From DATAEG01 sp963703085 (GTDB lineage: Bacteria > Actinomycetota > Actinomycetes > Mycobacteriales > Jatrophihabitantaceae), in NCBI GenBank assembly GCA_963703085.1, contig OY969789.1, positions 992,001 to 1,056,000 on the forward strand: a stretch of 64,000 nt of DNA. The letters run 5' to 3'. The position numbers were made by a program, and so were the translations under genes. The notes under the pieces are model-generated. The model ran no database searches, was not told the DNA's origin, and saw only the letters and a program-made list of their open reading frames with translations. Positions 61,546 to 64,000 of the stretch are shown one piece after another. The number at the start of each line of letters is the position of its first letter. Position 1 is the first letter of the stretch.

Positions 61546-62289
61546 CCGGAACACGCGTCCGGCGCGCAATGGTCACCGGTGGCGCGTCGGGAATCGGACT
61601 GGCCACCGCGCAGACTCTGGCCCGGAGTGGATACGCCGTGGGCGTCCTTGATGTGGCGCCCGAGGGCCGCCTGGACCTGGCCTACGCTCGCGCTAACATC
61701 GCGGAGACGCACAGGTCCGCCAGGCCGTCGGTCGGCTGGTCGCCGCCCTCGGCGGTCTGGACGTGCTGGTCAACAATGCCGGCATCGGCGCACAGGGCGG
61801 CGTGGCGGACAACTCCGACGCCGAATGGCATCGCGTTCTGGACGTCAATGTCGTCGGGATGATCCGGTGACTCGCGCCGCGTTACCCGCGCTGCGGGCCG
61901 GCGCCGATCCAGCAATCGTGAACGTCGCGTCCATCGCGGCCACTGCAGGGCTCCCCGAACGAGTGCTGTACTCCGCCAGTAAAGGCGCCGTGCTGGCACT
62001 CTCCCGCGCGCTGGCGGCCGATTTGCTGCCCGACGGAATTCGCGTGAATGCTGTCAACCCTGGAACGGTCGGCACCGAGTGGATCGACCGGCTACTCGCT
62101 GCGGCAGCTGACCCGGCCGCGGAGCGCCGCGCGCTGGAGTCACGCCAGCCGCACGGACGTCTGGTCGAGCCCGATGAGGTCGCCGCGGCGATCGCCTTCC
62201 TCGCCTCAGCCGAGGCCGGCTCGGTCACCGGCACGACGCTGGAGGTCGACGGTGGGATGAGCGGGCTGCGAGTGCGCGCACCACGTTAA
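61542..62289 (+). pseudogene. Short-chain dehydrogenase/reductase with two frameshifts
   Basis: An SDR of about 248 residues. AMVTGGASGIGLATAQTL is the cofactor loop. The middle, AQVRQAVGRLVAAL...VLVNNAGIGAQGG, is in the next frame (join near 61708), and the final part, ALPALRAG...NVASIAATAG...YSASKGA, is in the third (join near 61866, where CGGTGACT lacks a G of CGGGTG). Catalytic Ser, Tyr and Lys are present, and it ends LEVDGGMSGLRV. It would oxidise 2-keto-3-deoxy acids in the proposed route. Confidence 0.83.
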
Positions 62290-62297
62290 CTCGTCGG

Positions 62298-64000
62298 TCA
62301 GTACTCGATGACGATCGTGGACAGATACTGGAACGGCGTGATCGGAACCGCGTAATGATCCGCGTCCGGCGAGGTAACACCGCTGAGCAGGTTCGCGCCG
62401 GTCACCGCGTCGAAGACTGCCGTCGGCGCACCTACCGTCGAGCCGACGAGCCGGATGTCCTTTCGCCAGGTCAGCACCAGGTTGTTCAATGGCATCGGCC
62501 TCGGCCCGTTGATCGGGACGGGTGCGGGGTTGTAACTGCTGTCCAGCTGCCACAAGGGGTATTCGGAGGGCGCGACGGTCGGGTGGACGACCTGCACGTG
62601 GGCATAGTCGTTGGCGATCGGTACCACCAGGCGCACACCGTGTGACGAAGTCGCGGCCTGAACAAAGAATCCGACCCGGGGCTGAACGGACTGGCCGGCG
62701 ATGGTCGAGTTCAGAGTTCCGCCGGCCCGGGTCAGCCGAACCGGCGCCCCATTCACCGCCGGTCCCCAGTTGGGCTGGGCGATGAACGCCGCCTTCGCGG
62801 CCGCGTTCGTCGTCGCGCTGGACATCCAGTCCGCACCACTCGGATTGGACAGCTTCAGCCCGGGCCAGTCGGAGACGATCGTCCCCAGGGTGCCGGTGGG
62901 GTTCGTCGGCGTGTAGAGCACGGAGTAGTCCATCAGCCCGTTCGACACGTACTTGCCGGTGGACGGATTGATGGTGGCGTCACCCAGTTGACCGTCGTCG
63001 ACGCTGCACACGGGCACGCCGCGCAAGGTCATCAGGTCATAGCCGCCCAGCAGCGGCCACAGCACCGACTGCCAGGAGCGCACCGCTGGATTGCCGGTGC
63101 TGACAGAGGTCGCTGCGGCGTCGCGAGCCGCTTCGCTGAAGTGGATGGCGATGTGACGCAGTGGCACCGAGTCCTGCAAGTACGGGGACACCTTGTCGGA
63201 GAGCTGGAAGCTGTACTGCAGGGCCAGCGGCGTGATCGAGCCCGGATGTACCGCGCGCGAGGCGGGATCGGTCGCGGTCGGCACACCGCCCACGCCGGGT
63301 TGGTAGCTCTTGCCCGCCGCAGGATCGAGCTTTTCGGGCCAGTACCCGATCAACGGCGCGCAGGTTGCTGCGTCCGGCTTGGTGTAGGTACCCGGGCTGC
63401 CCACCACCGACGGTTCGGCCGGAGTCGACGGCTGTCCGACGGCCGGCGGGAAGAGGGCAGGCGGGGCTGCCGGCGCGGAGAGGCGGACGTCGTCCTGCCA
63501 GGCGATCGGGCAGCCGATCGCCAGAACGCCTCCGTGGGCGAGAGCTCCGGCGGTCGCTGCCAGAACCTGATCGTTGGTCGCAGCGCCGGCGAACCAGGTA
63601 TGGGTGGGGCGGCCATTAGCGCTGTCGCGCAACACCGTCCAGCCCAGCGACTGCTGCGTGTACGAGGGCGGCACGTACCAGCTGGTGCCGGAGAAGATGC
63701 CGGCGGTCATGCCCGGGGTTGGACGCGGTGTCCCACTCGAGCTTGATCGAGTGGGACTGGTGCGGCAGCGAAGTGCGGTGGTAGGGGAGAGTCAGCGCCG
63801 CGAGGTAGGCCGTGCCGACGATGCCGACGAAGTTCGTGTTCGCGCTGCGTCCCGCGGTCAGCGCCTGCGCATAGGTGCTCGCAATGAGGTCGGCGCACCA
63901 TGACCGGTACGCGACGACCACCGGATCCGCGCCACTGAGCGCCGGAGTCGGGTTGGGATAGTTGCCGACCAGCGTCGCGTGTTGGGGGAAGCTCTGCCAC
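62298..64000 (-). pseudogene. Large secreted or cell-surface glycosidase-like protein, partial with frameshift
   Basis: The gene runs off the right end. The first part reads ELPQHATLVGNYPNP...WCADLIASTYAQALTAGRSANTNFVGIVGTAYLAALTLPYHR...HSIKLEWDTASNPG, and after one indel in CCCCGGG (about 63713) continues MTAGIFSGTSWYVPPSYTQQ to the stop at 62298. The C-terminal part RHIAIHFSEAARD...SWQSVLWPLLGGYDLMTLRGVPVCSVDDGQL resembles the GATase-like domain after the barrel in GH42-like glycosidases. This is tentative; no catalytic pair can be placed. It converges with the SDR gene. Confidence 0.45.

Noticed and set aside
1..64000. CRISPR array, tRNA or rRNA genes, prophage or integrase
   Set aside because: No regularly spaced repeats, no cloverleaf with a TTCGA arm in a gap, no ribosomal RNA core sequences and no phage or integrase protein motifs were seen.

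Overview
The window is high-GC DNA (about two thirds G+C by eye) from a Gram-positive actinomycete-type bacterium. The signs are a Z-type prenyltransferase, a large LuxR/AAA regulator, a DUF5937-type ArsR regulator, an ECF41 sigma factor, a deazaflavin-type nitroreductase, a mycothiol-type DinB enzyme, an LAxTG surface protein, frequent GTG starts and 4-bp ATGA/GTGA overlaps. The genus cannot be fixed from the sequence alone.

Regions: (1) 1-17 kb is housekeeping and regulatory: a GT39-like membrane glycosyltransferase, a FetB-like permease, an ABC-2 exporter, uppS, a PadR pair, a LAL regulator, a lipoprotein, a ZIP-like transporter, an auto-controlled C4-zinc-finger regulator, and two divergent operons (DinB enzyme plus nitroreductase; epimerase plus ECF41 sigma factor), each preceded by an exact TGTCACA-N16-CGTC promoter. 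(2) 18-34 kb is a glycan-use locus: LacI regulator, ROK regulator, an ABC sugar importer, two GH51 enzymes, three sulfatases, an enolase-superfamily dehydratase, an SDR and an SMP-30 lactonase. Three near-identical operator/promoter sites tie most of it together. (3) 34-39 kb holds a DUF1206 protein, a LysR/RibD-like pair, a split chromate-type transporter and a phospholipase D-like protein. (4) 39-47.7 kb is a GntR-controlled sugar operon: SIS protein, binding protein, two permeases, Gfo/Idh/MocA oxidoreductase and a ceramidase-like hydrolase, followed by a threonine dehydratase-like gene. (5) 47.7-51 kb has an LAxTG surface protein with a long leader, an IS3-family element and a decayed restriction-modification methylase end. 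(6) 51-62.3 kb is a second catabolic locus: SMP-30, SDRs, a fourth sulfatase, creatininase-like and SIS proteins, two epimerase-like genes, a lactonase, an amidohydrolase-2, a fumarylacetoacetate hydrolase-like enzyme and an SDR. The end (62.3-64 kb) is a large protein that runs off the window.

How it fits together (inference): sulfated oligosaccharides are imported by the ABC systems. They are desulfated and trimmed in the cytoplasm, since neither the sulfatases nor the GH51 enzymes show a signal peptide. The sugars are then oxidised by a non-phosphorylating route of the L-fucose type (dehydrogenase, lactonase, dehydratase, ketodeoxy-acid dehydrogenase, diketo-acid hydrolase). Sugar identity is not shown by the sequence.

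Many otherwise healthy genes carry one or more single-base frameshifts, mostly in C or G runs and concentrated at 49-64 kb. One sulfatase even has a compensating pair. This looks more like uncorrected base-calling indels than mass gene decay, but reads are needed to decide.
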